From UBA7662 sp036787895 (GTDB taxonomy: Bacteria; Bacteroidota; Bacteroidia; UBA7662), in contig DAIQOK010000002.1 in NCBI GenBank assembly GCA_036787895.1, positions 127,117 to 191,116 on the forward strand: DNA of 64,000 nucleotides. The letters are read 5' to 3'. Below, in pieces: positions 50,824 through 59,849 of the stretch. The number at the start of each line of letters is the position of its first letter. Position 1 is the stretch's first letter. The notes below the pieces were generated by a model, which was not told where the DNA came from, searched no databases, and saw only the letters and a program-made list of their open reading frames with translations. A program made the position numbers and the translations under genes.

Positions 50824-51497
50824 ATTCCCTTGGGCCGATATAAGAAACCGATTTTGTGCCAGGGTTTGGGTGTCTTGAACAAAGTTTTCTGCAAAAAAGC
50901 CGTCATCAGCAGCGTACACAACACCCCGATGATGGATCCCACAAATACATCGTTAAAAAAATGCTGGGACAGATAAATGCGCGAGTAAGCCGCGAACAGC
51001 GCCACCATAAACAAAACACTTCCCCAAGCCTTATTACGCAGGCAAATCGCCACAAAACTGAACAATGCAAAAGCAGAAGCCGAATGCCCCGACGGAAAGC
51101 TGTTGTTGAAATGCAGTTCCACGCCATCTACCAAACGTATTTGCTGCCCGAGATCCCGGAAATGCCCGGCCGGCCGTAAGACATCTTCAAAAAGCACCAA
51201 CTTACCCAGTTGCGTGAGTACCAATACCAGCAAAAAACAATACAAACCCGTTAATGCCAGTCGGTAGTTCACCATACTCAATCCCACCAAAAACAACAGC
51301 GCCAATTTTCCGTCGCCCAAATGAGTAACATACGGAAAAACCGCATCCGCCAGGGGACTGTGGAACTGGTTGAGCCATAAAAAACTCTCCACCTTGGAGC
51401 ATAAAGCTACGATTACAGTCGCAAAAACTACAAATACTAGGTAAGGCATATAAAACCCCTTATTGTTTTTGACGAGTGTGGCGGCTTGGGAGAACAT
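50820..51497 (-). CDS. PAP2 family phosphatase
   Basis: A 225-residue membrane phosphatase with about six helices. The three phosphatase motifs are present: KLVLFEDVLRP, FPSGHSASAF and SRIYLSQHFFNDV, giving the KxxxxxxRP-PSGH-SRxxxxxHxxxD signature. Possible substrates are undecaprenyl pyrophosphate, phosphatidic acid or lipid A phosphates; with glycan and LPS-export genes nearby, a lipid-carrier or lipid A role is reasonable but not shown. Tail to tail with the DUF2147 gene. Confidence 0.93.
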   Translation of the reverse strand: MFSQAATLVKNNKGFYMPYLVFVVFATVIVALCSKVESFLWLNQFHSPLADAVFPYVTHLGDGKLALLFLVGLSMVNYRLALTGLYCFLLVLVLTQLGKLVLFEDVLRPAGHFRDLGQQIRLVDGVELHFNNSFPSGHSASAFALFSFVAICLRNKAWGSVLFMVALFAAYSRIYLSQHFFNDVFVGSIIGVLCTLLMTAFLQKTLFKTPKPWHKIGFLYRPKGI

Positions 51498-51637
51498 ACT
51501 GCGAACTTAGTATATAGTATTGAGTATTGAGTATAGAGATTTTGAGACGGAAGACGTAAGAAAAATGACTCTGAGCTTACGCTCTGCGCCCCTGCGGCTC
51601 TGCGTGAAACAAAAAAACGACCCGAAGGTCGTTTAAC
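51498..51637. other. Spacer with short TATTGAGTA repeats
   Basis: No gene is visible. Around 51508-51535 there are short AT-rich near-repeats (AGTATATAGTATTGAGTATTGAGTA). Around 51570-51600 a GC-rich segment (CTCTGCGCCCCTGCGGCTCTGCG) has imperfect internal symmetry. The tRNA terminator closes the region. Confidence 0.5.
51611..51633 (-). terminator. Terminator of tRNA-Met
   Basis: AACGACC and GGTCGTT (51616-51622 and 51627-51633) form a 7-bp stem closed by a CGAA loop on the plus strand (TTCG on the transcript). On the minus strand a T-tract follows. It begins 4 bp past the tRNA CCA end. Confidence 0.9.
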
Positions 51638-51714
51638 TGGTAGCGGGGAGCAGGATCGAACTGCCGACCTTAGGGTTATGAATCCTACGCTCTAACCATC
51701 TGAGCTACCCCGCC
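51638..51714 (-). tRNA. tRNA-Met (CAT), elongator type
   Basis: A 77-nt tRNA with CCA encoded. Acceptor GGCGGGG pairs with CCCCGCT (G1-U72 wobble). The D stem is GCTC/GAGC, the anticodon loop TTCATAA and the T arm GGCAG-TTCGATC-CTGCT. The first pair is not the C1-A72 mismatch, and the anticodon stem lacks three G-C pairs, so it is not the initiator. A lysidine-modified tRNA-Ile with a CAT anticodon is the alternative; the overall sequence is closer to elongator Met. One A-C mismatch closes the anticodon stem. Confidence 0.92.
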
Positions 51715-51729
51715 ATTTGAAATGGAGTG

Positions 51730-51737
51730 CAAATATA
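51730..51737 (-). promoter_or_regulatory. Promoter -7 box for tRNA-Met
   Basis: Minus-strand TATATTTG matches TAnnTTTG exactly and is followed by CACTCC. It lies 15 nt before the tRNA 5' end. No clear -33 TTG. Confidence 0.5.
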
Positions 51738-51831
51738 AAGGTATTTTGTTGCCACGGAAGCTTTAGGGTGGAGCTTTTTCACAAAAAATACTTCGATTAC
51801 CCACTTGCAAACCTTATACTTGTACTGAGAC

Positions 51832-51847
51832 GAACGCTTGGGCGTTC
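51832..51847 (+). promoter_or_regulatory. Start-proximal hairpin ACGC-N4-GCGT
   Basis: GAACGC-TTGG-GCGTTC forms a perfect 6-bp stem with a 4-nt loop, ending 13 nt before the ATG of the START-like gene. It matches the element before the Rrf2 gene (27499-27512) in core and position. Confidence 0.5.
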
Positions 51848-51860
51848 TAAGGAAAACAAC

Positions 51861-52241
51861 ATGGAAAATCGCGTCAAAAACAAACTCGAATACCTCTTTA
51901 ACTGTTCAGCCAAGCTGTTGTACCGTTACATTTCTAACCCCTCGGGTTTAGAGGAATGGTTTGCCGACTCGGTTAATCTGTCGCAAGGCAAATACATTTT
52001 CACCTGGGAAGGCACCTCCCGTGAGGCTTTGCAACTCGAAACCCGCCTCAATTCACACACCCGCTTCCGCTGGCTCGACGATGCTGAAGATGAATTTTTC
52101 GAGTTCCGCCTGCGCCACGACGAGTTGACCAACGATGTATCCCTGACCATCACCGACTTCTGTGATTCGGATGAGCAGGAAGAAAACCAAATGTTATGGG
52201 ACACTTCCATACAACAACTCCGTAATCGTATCGGCGCCTGA
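51861..52241 (+). CDS. START-like domain protein
   Basis: A 126-residue single-domain protein of the START/AHSA1-like (SRPBCC) helix-grip class: LEYLFNCSAKLLYRYISNPSGLEEWFAD at the start, GKYIFTWEGTSREA, and the C-terminal helix MLWDTSIQQLRNRIG. Small soluble START-like proteins of this kind are characteristic of Bacteroidota and lie upstream of an LptF/G permease here (18 bp apart). A role in lipid handling is suggested by the fold and neighbour but not shown. ATG at 51861 is chosen; an upstream frame from 51717 runs into the tRNA promoter. Confidence 0.85.
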   Translation: MENRVKNKLEYLFNCSAKLLYRYISNPSGLEEWFADSVNLSQGKYIFTWEGTSREALQLETRLNSHTRFRWLDDAEDEFFEFRLRHDELTNDVSLTITDFCDSDEQEENQMLWDTSIQQLRNRIGA

Positions 52242-52259
52242 AATTAAACGTATAAAGCG

Positions 52260-53696
52260 GTGAAAGTCCTGCACCGACTCTTATTAAAGGCCTTCCTCGG
52301 CCCTTTTGTACTCACTTTCCTCATCGTGCTTTTTGTACTCGTGATGCAGTTTTTGTGGGTTTATATCGACGATTTGGTAGGCAAAGGCCTCGAATGGTAC
52401 ATCATTGCCGAAGTGCTTTTTTATGCCTCCGCCAGTTTTGTTCCTTTGGCTTTGCCCCTGGCCATTTTGTTGGCGTCCATCATGACTTTCGGCAATTTAG
52501 GCGAGTTTTATGAGCTCACAGCTATTAAATCTTCAGGCATCTCCTTGTGGCGCTTTATGCGACCGCTTACCGTGCTTATCCTCCTTTTTTCAGTAGGTGC
52601 ATTTTACTTTTCGAATACCGTTTTGCCGGTCAGCAGACTAAAATTCGGCTCCCTGCTTTACGACATCCAACAAAAAAAACCGGCGCTCTCGATCAAAGAA
52701 GGAATCTTTTATACCGATATCGACAACTATGCCATTCGTATTGAGAGCAAAAGTGAAGACAATAGGTATATACGCAATGTGCTTATTTACGACCATACTT
52801 CAGGTCGCGGCAATGTGCAGGTAATCACAGCCGAAAAGGGCGAGATGTACCAAAGTAAAGACGAGCGTTATTTGACCCTCAAGCTATTCAATGGCTATTC
52901 TTACGAGGAAATGCCCGTCAAAGCAGCTCAGGCTGCTCGCAAACCTCAGATGCGAACACAGTTCAAAGAACAGCTGGTGCATTTTGATTTATCGGCTTTG
53001 AAGATGCAGCGCACCGACGAAGAGCTATTTAAGGACTACTATTCCATGCTCAATGTAGGTCAATTGCAGAAGGCCATCGATTCTTTGGAGCAAGATTATG
53101 GCTTCAGAGCACAAGAATTGAATGGTTTCATGAGCAATTATTACCAATTCAAAAAAGACAGTACTTTTTGGTTAGTTCCGGCTGCCGCCAAAAAAAGCGA
53201 TAGTACCGGACTTTTAGCCCGGCTCGACCCAGAAATGCGGCAGGCTGTGCTGCAGGATGCTGTAAATAATACCCAGGCATTACAAGGTTTCAGTGGCATG
53301 AAAATGCGGGAGTTGGGCGGCAAACGTAATCTGCTCAACAGGCATTACCTGGAGTTTCACCGGAAATTCGCCCTTTCTTTCGCGTGTTTTGTACTTTTCC
53401 TGATAGGTGCGCCTTTGGGTGCCATCATTCGTCGTGGCGGACTTGGTTTGCCGATGTTGTTCTGCATCCTCTTTTTCCTGATTTACCACGTCATCACCAT
53501 GACCTCGGAAAAACTGGCTCGCGACAGCCATCTCGACCCGTCGATTGCCTTGTGGATCAGTAGTTTTGTATTGTTACCTATCGGACTCTTTCTCATCTAC
53601 AAGGCAAACAACGATTCACGCTTGTTTGATGCGGCCCCTTACCGTAACTTCTTTAACCGGCTACTGCAGCCGCTCCGTCAAAGAATTACTACCTGA
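52260..53696 (+). CDS. LptF/LptG family LPS-export permease
   Basis: A 478-residue YjgP/YjgQ-type protein, the inner-membrane subunit that with LptB extracts LPS and passes it to the periplasmic bridge. Three N-terminal helices (LLLKAFLGPFVLTFLIVL; LPLALPLAILLASIM; VLILLFSVGAFYFSN) are followed by a large periplasmic jelly-roll domain (about 115-355) and three C-terminal helices (SFACFVLFLIGAPLGAIIRRGG and onward). The start is GTG at 52260. The stop shares TGATG with the next glycosyltransferase gene, so they are coupled. Whether it acts as F or G cannot be told. Confidence 0.93.
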   Translation: MKVLHRLLLKAFLGPFVLTFLIVLFVLVMQFLWVYIDDLVGKGLEWYIIAEVLFYASASFVPLALPLAILLASIMTFGNLGEFYELTAIKSSGISLWRFMRPLTVLILLFSVGAFYFSNTVLPVSRLKFGSLLYDIQQKKPALSIKEGIFYTDIDNYAIRIESKSEDNRYIRNVLIYDHTSGRGNVQVITAEKGEMYQSKDERYLTLKLFNGYSYEEMPVKAAQAARKPQMRTQFKEQLVHFDLSALKMQRTDEELFKDYYSMLNVGQLQKAIDSLEQDYGFRAQELNGFMSNYYQFKKDSTFWLVPAAAKKSDSTGLLARLDPEMRQAVLQDAVNNTQALQGFSGMKMRELGGKRNLLNRHYLEFHRKFALSFACFVLFLIGAPLGAIIRRGGLGLPMLFCILFFLIYHVITMTSEKLARDSHLDPSIALWISSFVLLPIGLFLIYKANNDSRLFDAAPYRNFFNRLLQPLRQRITT

Positions 53697-54895
53697 TGCG
53701 CATACTAACTTTATACAATCGCGTACCTTATCCCCTGAAAGATGGTGGGGCGCTGGCTGTATTTGCCATGCTCGAACAATTGCGGGCCAATGGGCATCAG
53801 GTTGACTTGATGTGTCTTAACCCATCCCGGAACTTCATCAACAGCAGCGATATACCAGACAATTTTTTCCAGCATTACCAGTTACAAACGCTGGTCATCA
53901 ATACCGATATCAATCAGGGCGATGCTTTATTGAATTTGTTCAGTCGTCGGCCTTATCATACCAGTCGTTTCTATCATCCCGACTTCAAAAAAATGTTGGA
54001 AGCGCGATTACGAGCTAAAGAATACGATCTCATCGTACTTGAAGCCACTTTTATGGGTGTTTATCTCAATGATTTGCGCAGGATGACAAGCAGTCCGGTG
54101 GTATTGCGTGCCCACAATGTCGACCACTTGATCTGGCAACGGATAGCCGCCGGCACACGCGACTTGCTCAAAAAATGGTATCTGCAAGTACAGGCAACCC
54201 GACTCAAAAAATTCGAATTAAAGCTGGCAACAGCCGTCGATGCCCTGATTCCCATCAGCCCGGTTGATTTGGCTTACTTCAGAAAACAAGGCATTACAAC
54301 CGCCGCGATTGCCTCACCCATGGGCATTGCCCTGCCTGAGCGCGCGATACCCGAGCAGCAGAAATGTCGCCAGCTGGGCTTTATAGGCACGCTCGACTGG
54401 CTCCCAAATCAAGAAGGTGTTCGCTGGTTTATCGACCAATGCTGGCCATTGGTACATGCCAAAATGCCCAAATTGCAATTTCATTTGGCAGGACGCAAAA
54501 TCCCCGTCGATTTACAAGCCATTCATAGCGATGGCATAGTCGTTTTTGGCGAGGTGCCCGATGCGTCGGCCTTCATGAGCAGTTTGCAGCTTTTTGTAGT
54601 TCCCCTCCATTCAGGCAGTGGCATACGCATCAAATTATTGGAGGCCATGGCCATGGGTTTACCCATTGTAAGTACCACCGTAGGTGCCGAAGGAATTGCG
54701 GTAGTGAATGGCACCCATATGCTGCTTGCAGATACGCCCGAAGAATTTGCCGGTGCCATCCAGCTCATTGCCAATGATCCGGCTTTTGGCTACCAGCTCG
54801 GCTTAAATGCCCGACAACTGATTGCTGAGCACTACAATATCGAAAAAACCGGTCGCGAACTCAGCGCCTTTTACCGAGATTTAACCCATGCCTGA
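53696..54895 (+). CDS. Glycosyltransferase family 4 protein
   Basis: A 399-residue GT-B fold retaining glycosyltransferase. N-terminal Rossmann domain begins MRILTLYNRVPYPLKDGGALAVF; the C-terminal nucleotide-sugar domain has LGFIGTLDWLPNQEGVRWF, FHLAGRK and the acceptor/donor motif SGSGIRIKLLEAMAMGLPIVST (E-x7-E-like Glu present). It is cytoplasmic and probably adds a sugar during cell-surface glycan or LPS assembly. It is coupled by TGATG to the LptF/G gene and overlaps the GT2 gene by 8 bp. Confidence 0.92.
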   Translation: MRILTLYNRVPYPLKDGGALAVFAMLEQLRANGHQVDLMCLNPSRNFINSSDIPDNFFQHYQLQTLVINTDINQGDALLNLFSRRPYHTSRFYHPDFKKMLEARLRAKEYDLIVLEATFMGVYLNDLRRMTSSPVVLRAHNVDHLIWQRIAAGTRDLLKKWYLQVQATRLKKFELKLATAVDALIPISPVDLAYFRKQGITTAAIASPMGIALPERAIPEQQKCRQLGFIGTLDWLPNQEGVRWFIDQCWPLVHAKMPKLQFHLAGRKIPVDLQAIHSDGIVVFGEVPDASAFMSSLQLFVVPLHSGSGIRIKLLEAMAMGLPIVSTTVGAEGIAVVNGTHMLLADTPEEFAGAIQLIANDPAFGYQLGLNARQLIAEHYNIEKTGRELSAFYRDLTHA

Positions 54896-56033
54896 GGTTG
54901 GAGCCTGGATGTTTTGGTTGTCGACCGGACTGGTATTCCACTCCTATGTGGTTTTCCCGGCACATATGCGGTTGCTACGCAAAAAAAAGAAAGTTACCGA
55001 GCCATCCACCCTTTTTCCGGATGTAGATATTGTGCTGGCTGCCTGGAACGAGGAGGCTGTGATTGCGCAAAAAATCCGTAGCAGTTTTGCCACCAGCTAT
55101 TCCGGCAAATTACGAGTTTTAGTTGGTACCGATGCCTGTACCGACCGCACCGACGAAATTATCTTAGAGCTTCAAAAAGAGTTCCCAAATCTGGTATATC
55201 GGAAATTTGATAAAAGAACCGGCAAACCCGAAATTCTCAACCAACTCATCGGCCATGCCACGGCTGAGCTGCTGGTGTTGACCGATGCTGATGCTTTTTT
55301 TTATCCCGAAACCCTCAGCGCGCTCGTCGCACCCTTTGCGAACCCAGCCGTGGGCGGCGTGCAGGCCGATGTGGAGTTGCTCACAGAAAGCTCGAATGAA
55401 GTTGCTCACCAGGAAGCGCGATATACCTATCGTGAGATGGAAATCAAAGCTGGCGAAGGGCAAATGGGCTGCATCATCGGAGCTTATGGCGCCGCCTATG
55501 CCATCCGGCGAGCTTTATACCGCCCCATTCCACCTGGCTTTAATGTAGACGACTTTTTCATTTTTATGGAGGTGCTGCGGCAAGGTTATCAAACCGTTTA
55601 TGCCAGCGAAGCGCGCTACCAATTGCTCTTATCGGGCGATGCCGAGGTGCAGTTCAGGCGCAAAAGACGTATTGGCAAAGGCAATTACCAAAACTTATTC
55701 TACTTTGGCCGCCTCCTTTTCTGGCCTGGCCGCTTGGCGTATGCATTTTGGTCGCACAAGGCTTTACGCTGGCTTACTCCTGTTTTGCTGGTTACTGCTT
55801 TTTCAGGCGCCTGGCTCGCTGCTGTTGAACCAATGTATGCCCTCATAACAGCCACCATGCTCAGCTTCGGTGCTGCCGCTTTGCTCGATCATTGGTTGTT
55901 GGCTCCCATGGGCTTAAAAGTTAAAGGCCTGCGTTTTATGCGTCATTTCCTAAGCATGAATCTGGCATTATTGCTGGGCTTTTACGACCTTATGCGTGGC
56001 GATAATCGCGGACACTGGAGCAACAAGGCATAA
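54888..56033 (+). CDS. Membrane glycosyltransferase family 2 protein
   Basis: A 381-residue GT-A fold processive-type transferase. An N-terminal helix precedes the catalytic domain (DIVLAAWNEEAVIAQKI; GTDACTDRTDEI; VLTDADAFFYPETL with the DxD; later VDDFFIF and QFRRKRRIGKGNYQ, the QxxRW-equivalent). At least two C-terminal helices follow (WLTPVLLVTAFSGAWLA and on). This layout matches polysaccharide synthases such as cellulose/hyaluronan-like or LPS core enzymes. It overlaps the GT4 gene and ends at a bidirectional terminator. Confidence 0.92.
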   Translation: MPEVGAWMFWLSTGLVFHSYVVFPAHMRLLRKKKKVTEPSTLFPDVDIVLAAWNEEAVIAQKIRSSFATSYSGKLRVLVGTDACTDRTDEIILELQKEFPNLVYRKFDKRTGKPEILNQLIGHATAELLVLTDADAFFYPETLSALVAPFANPAVGGVQADVELLTESSNEVAHQEARYTYREMEIKAGEGQMGCIIGAYGAAYAIRRALYRPIPPGFNVDDFFIFMEVLRQGYQTVYASEARYQLLLSGDAEVQFRRKRRIGKGNYQNLFYFGRLLFWPGRLAYAFWSHKALRWLTPVLLVTAFSGAWLAAVEPMYALITATMLSFGAAALLDHWLLAPMGLKVKGLRFMRHFLSMNLALLLGFYDLMRGDNRGHWSNKA

Positions 56034-56034
56034 A

Positions 56035-56066
56035 AAAACCGCCGATGAAAACACCGGCGGTTTTTT
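56035..56066. terminator. Bidirectional terminator
   Basis: AAAACCGCCG (56035-56044) pairs with CGGCGGTTTT (56055-56064) around a 10-nt loop. A-rich and T-rich flanks allow use from both sides, between the GT2 gene and the convergent DUF6588 gene. Confidence 0.9.
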
Positions 56067-56079
56067 AAGCTATTTAAGT

Positions 56080-57231
56080 TTAGAATCCCAGGCTCAAACC
56101 TAGGTTATAACCAGTATAACCACCGGCATTGAAGATTTCACCGTGCAAACCAAAGATGAGGAGCTTCACACGCAAACCTGCACCTACACGCATGGTGTTG
56201 GCCGAATTAAATTCGATGTTGATTGGGTCGTTGTAGTTGGTATAAATTTCGCGCAAATCGGTTGGATCAGCGGTTGCAGTATTTTCTTCCAGTCCGGTTT
56301 GAATAGCATAATCTCCTGCTGTTTTGAGTGAAAAAGAGGAACGTAGGAAACCAGCACTTACATAAGGCGTAAACATGAGGAGTTTTTTCGAGAGAATAAC
56401 ACCAAATCCCATGGCATTAGCATTGAGGGCTAATTTTTGATTATCATAATTACCCGGATTATCCAAACGGAAACCGGTTACGGCGCCGGGGCCGGTATTG
56501 CCGGCATAATTGGCTGCAGTTGGAGCTGGTACCGAAGTATTCAACTCAACATTCAAAGCGGTATAGTTGAAATAACCCGACAGGCTAAAAGGCAGTTTGC
56601 CCATGAAAGGAATCCACTGCATGAGATCATGTTTCACACCCACACCCCATAAACCTGCACTTCCACCAATGTCTGAACCTAAGGTGCTGAAGTCAAGGGT
56701 CGGAACAAAACGAATAGATACCTCAGTTTTTTTAATCAAGCCGAGGTTAAACTGTACAAATGGAGCAGCATTCGCAGCCAAGCCGGCACCTGATGTTAAT
56801 CCGGCAATTTCCTGAATTTTTACTTCCTGGTTATTAGCAGGGTTTCTGCCATAAATAGCCCAAACCGGACCATCACCATCACCATGCAAGGTAGGTGCCA
56901 TAGTCACTGTAGGATCAACCGGACGGAGATTCGCCAATCCCAAAGGCGCAATTTCGAACATTTTCTTCTCATCGGGGATGGGAATAAATGAAGCACCTAA
57001 TTGCACATTAAAACGAAGTAATTTGAGTGGCGACGCTGTGTTGAACCAGTTTTGCGCCAATCCCATTCCAAATGACTCTGCAAATGGTTCGAAATAGGCA
57101 TTCAGCACTTTGTTCGCATCATCGATACCAGCCGACATTACAGCGGCTACATCGCCTTGGGCATTGGCTTTACCAAGCGATAAACCCATCAGGGTTACAC
57201 CAGTAAAAAATAGTTTAGAGATGGCTTTCAT
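56080..57231 (-). CDS. DUF6588 family outer-membrane protein
   Basis: A 383-residue exported beta-barrel protein. Signal peptide MKAISKLFFTGVTLMGLSLGKANAQ, then repeated amphipathic strands (NAAPFVQFNLGLIKKTEVSIRFVP; GVGVKHDLMQWIPFMGKLPFSLSGYFNYT; LLMFTPYVSAGFLRSSFSLK) and a terminal strand LGLSLGF. This is the pattern of the Bacteroidota DUF6588 family (family name recalled, not searched). Transport or structural role unknown. It sits inside the polysaccharide locus but on the opposite strand with a strong promoter, so it is an independent unit. Confidence 0.85.
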   Translation of the reverse strand: MKAISKLFFTGVTLMGLSLGKANAQGDVAAVMSAGIDDANKVLNAYFEPFAESFGMGLAQNWFNTASPLKLLRFNVQLGASFIPIPDEKKMFEIAPLGLANLRPVDPTVTMAPTLHGDGDGPVWAIYGRNPANNQEVKIQEIAGLTSGAGLAANAAPFVQFNLGLIKKTEVSIRFVPTLDFSTLGSDIGGSAGLWGVGVKHDLMQWIPFMGKLPFSLSGYFNYTALNVELNTSVPAPTAANYAGNTGPGAVTGFRLDNPGNYDNQKLALNANAMGFGVILSKKLLMFTPYVSAGFLRSSFSLKTAGDYAIQTGLEENTATADPTDLREIYTNYNDPINIEFNSANTMRVGAGLRVKLLIFGLHGEIFNAGGYTGYNLGLSLGF

Positions 57232-57256
57232 AGAAGTTGGTTTGGTTCTTTGAAAT

Positions 57257-57286
57257 CAAAAATAGATAAATAAGTAAACACACAAA
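57257..57286 (-). promoter_or_regulatory. Promoter of the DUF6588 gene
   Basis: Minus-strand TTTG (57286-57283), an 18-nt spacer and TATTTTTG (57264-57257): the best full match to the Bacteroidota -33/-7 promoter in the window. The ATG follows 25 nt downstream. Confidence 0.7.
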
Positions 57287-57323
57287 CGTTTAAAACTAAA
57301 TATACCATACTGAGGGTATGCCC

Positions 57324-58355
57324 TCATCGGTGTAGCATGGTATGAATGCGGCTTAAAACTTCTTCCGGTAAGAGCCGGTTCATGCACGGATTCTCCGGAA
57401 ATACACAAAGCAGTTGATCACAGGGATTGCAATCGAGTTTGTGGTGAAGAAAACTGTGCTGCTCACCGTAGGGGGCGAATATTTCAGGCTGTCCAGGTCC
57501 AAAAAGCGCCAAGGTGGGTGTGCCGGTGGCTGCAGCAATGTGCATGGGGCCACTTTCATTACCAACCATGAGTTGGGCCTTACCCACCAGTGCGGCGTAG
57601 TCCAATAAATTACCCTGATCTGCAAAACTAAAGGTTTCGAAAGGGATTTTGGCCTGAATACGTTTAATATCAGCTACATCCTCAGCCGCTCCGGCAAAAA
57701 CAATCTGGAAGTCAAAATCTCTTTTCAGCCCTTCTGCCAAGCTAGCCCAGCTTTGTAGGCCCCAGCGTCGCAATAGTTTTCTCGCTCCGGTGTGAAAGAC
57801 AACAAATTTTTCCAAATCGTGCCGTTGCAGGAATAAAATCGCTTGTTGTTCATTTCGCCGGCCGGTATATATACGGGCCTTAGGCTGGTCGATTTTCGCA
57901 CCTAAAAGCGGAGCAATTATTTTAAGGTTAAATAAGAGTTCATGCTCCTGTTCCCGCCTGTACAGCCGGTTTAAAAAGCGGTGACTCCCCCGGTCGAGCC
58001 GCACTTTGGGGCGTTGCCCGAGGGCGAAACGGAGGCTGTCCCAGTCGCCGCGCAGGTCGAGTATAACATCATAACGTCCGGATAGGCTGGCATAATCGGT
58101 TACAATATGATTGAGGTGGGGATCGTGCTGCACCAGACTTTTCAGGAGGGGTTTACAGAAAAGCGTGAGTTCGGTCGCCGGGAATTTTTGCTTCAGGGCT
58201 TCGAAGACGGGCAAAGTGGTGACCATATCTCCGATTTCATCGAGGCGAAAGATGAGGATGCGTTGTGGCTGAATTCGGGCAGGGTTACGCCACAGGCTTA
58301 TCCAGCTGGTTAAGAGGTAAGAACAGAAAAAGAGCAAACGTTCTCCTTGCAACAT
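57324..58355 (-). CDS. Glycosyltransferase family 9 (heptosyltransferase-like)
   Basis: A 343-residue GT-B fold transferase of the ADP-heptose:LPS heptosyltransferase family. N-terminal ILIFRLDEIGDMVTTLPVFEAL (about residues 33-54) is the family hallmark; the C-terminal domain has VFHTGARKLLRRWG, the nucleotide loop VGNESGPMHIAAATGTPTLALFG and a GPG segment. It probably adds a heptose or related sugar to LPS core. ATG at 58355 (MLQGERLLF) is preferred; a longer frame from 58493 runs antisense into the flippase gene. The start codon shares bases with the first ATG of the divergent flippase frame (CATG). A TGAGGG/CCCTCA hairpin overlaps its stop codon but has no T-tract. Confidence 0.9.
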   Translation of the reverse strand: MLQGERLLFFCSYLLTSWISLWRNPARIQPQRILIFRLDEIGDMVTTLPVFEALKQKFPATELTLFCKPLLKSLVQHDPHLNHIVTDYASLSGRYDVILDLRGDWDSLRFALGQRPKVRLDRGSHRFLNRLYRREQEHELLFNLKIIAPLLGAKIDQPKARIYTGRRNEQQAILFLQRHDLEKFVVFHTGARKLLRRWGLQSWASLAEGLKRDFDFQIVFAGAAEDVADIKRIQAKIPFETFSFADQGNLLDYAALVGKAQLMVGNESGPMHIAAATGTPTLALFGPGQPEIFAPYGEQHSFLHHKLDCNPCDQLLCVFPENPCMNRLLPEEVLSRIHTMLHR

Positions 58356-58413
58356 GAGGGTCAAAGTTCTGAATAATCGGCCAACCCACCTATATTTAAC
58401 CGCAATACCGCCT

Positions 58414-59835
58414 GTGATACGCAAATTTATTTCGAATGCCAGCCTGTTGATGGGCCTGAACCTGCTCATCAAACCGATTTTTATCTTCGGCATCGACCGG
58501 CAGATTCAAAATATGGCCGGCCCCGAAAACTACGGCTTGTACTATGCCGTATTCAGCTTTTCATTGCTGGGCAGCATGCTTTTGGATGCCGGTTTATCGA
58601 ATTATAATGCCCGGCAGGTGGCTATGTACCCTGAAAAAGCACTAAAACGCACGCCGGCCTTATTGGGGTTGCGGCTTTGGCTTTTTGCCATTTATGCTGT
58701 GCTTACCTTGGGAATTGGTTGGTGTGTAGGTTATCGTGGCACGGCATGGACGCTACTGGCTATGGTGGCTATCAACCAGGGACTGAACTACAGCCTTTTT
58801 TTTCTGCGCAGCAATTTGCAGGGCATGCATCTATTCCAACGTGATGGCACCCTTAGTGTACTCGACCGGGCCCTCACCATCGGTTTTTGTATCCCACTCC
58901 TCCAGGGCCACCGCTATAGTGGCAATTTATTGCTTGATTTTGTTCTGGTACAAATGTTGGCTTATGCGCTGTCGACCGCCCTCGCCCTCTACTGGAACAG
59001 CCGCTTTACCAGCCTGAAGCCCGTATTTCAGCCTGCTTTACAGAAATCATTACTCGCACAAACCTTTCCATTCGCCGTCCTCGGCCTGGTCATGACACTT
59101 TACTCCCGGCTTGATGCCGTGATGCTCGTAAAAATGTTGCCCGACGGCATTTACCAGGCCGGTCAATATGCCGCAGGTTACCGCCTGCTCGACGCTTTCG
59201 CCACTGTACCGCTTTTGCTCAGTGGTATGTTGTTACCACTATTTTCCCGTCAGATTCATCAGGCAGAAAAAACTGCACCCCTCGCCCGGTTTACTGGTTT
59301 ATTATTATTGGGGAGCGGTTGGTTGTTGGGATTAATGGCCTTTTTTCACCACGAGGCCATTTTACGTTTACTTTATACCCACAACAGTGCCGAACAGGAT
59401 AGACTGTTTGTATGGTTGATGTGGACCTATTTACCCATAGCCGGCATTTTTGTTTTTGGCTCGCTACTTACTGCTGCCGGTAAACTCAAATTACTCAATT
59501 GGCTGGCTGTAGGTGGTTTGGTACTTAATGTGACACTTAATCTCCTGCTTATTCCCGGCCAAGGAGCCGCAGGTGCTGCCATCGCCACTTTTATCACCCA
59601 ATTTCTATTATTCGCTGCTCAATTGTGGTTTTCAGCCAAACGATTTGCCTGGCAATTCGACTGGCCTTTGTTTCTCAAAATCGGCTTTTTTATGCTTCTC
59701 AGTGCAGGATGTATGTACTACACCCGCAATGGCACCGGCTGGTGGGGCATGTTGTCGGGTGTTGGCCTGGGAGCTGTATCCTTGGTGTTATTATTCGCCG
59801 AACGCTGGAAACAATTCCGCGATTTGGTACGATAA
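58414..59835 (+). CDS. Polysaccharide flippase (Wzx/MATE-like)
   Basis: A membrane protein of 473 residues with about twelve to fourteen helices, of the MOP flippase superfamily that moves undecaprenyl-linked oligosaccharide repeat units across the inner membrane. It opens VIRKFISNASLLMGLN and PENYGLYYAVFSFSLLG, and ends with two helices before AERWKQFRDLVR. The GTG at 58414 gives a start that fits the family (from memory, MIRKFIS-like starts); an ATG at 58354 would add 20 residues and overlap the divergent GT9 start. It lies upstream of wzz and the ligase gene with a 62-bp gap. Confidence 0.88.
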   Translation: MIRKFISNASLLMGLNLLIKPIFIFGIDRQIQNMAGPENYGLYYAVFSFSLLGSMLLDAGLSNYNARQVAMYPEKALKRTPALLGLRLWLFAIYAVLTLGIGWCVGYRGTAWTLLAMVAINQGLNYSLFFLRSNLQGMHLFQRDGTLSVLDRALTIGFCIPLLQGHRYSGNLLLDFVLVQMLAYALSTALALYWNSRFTSLKPVFQPALQKSLLAQTFPFAVLGLVMTLYSRLDAVMLVKMLPDGIYQAGQYAAGYRLLDAFATVPLLLSGMLLPLFSRQIHQAEKTAPLARFTGLLLLGSGWLLGLMAFFHHEAILRLLYTHNSAEQDRLFVWLMWTYLPIAGIFVFGSLLTAAGKLKLLNWLAVGGLVLNVTLNLLLIPGQGAAGAAIATFITQFLLFAAQLWFSAKRFAWQFDWPLFLKIGFFMLLSAGCMYYTRNGTGWWGMLSGVGLGAVSLVLLFAERWKQFRDLVR

Positions 59836-59849
59836 GCACGCTTCTACCG

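Noticed and set aside
51638..51714. Initiator tRNA-fMet
   Set aside because: The acceptor starts with a G-U pair rather than a C1-A72 mismatch, and the anticodon stem lacks the three G-C pairs of initiators.
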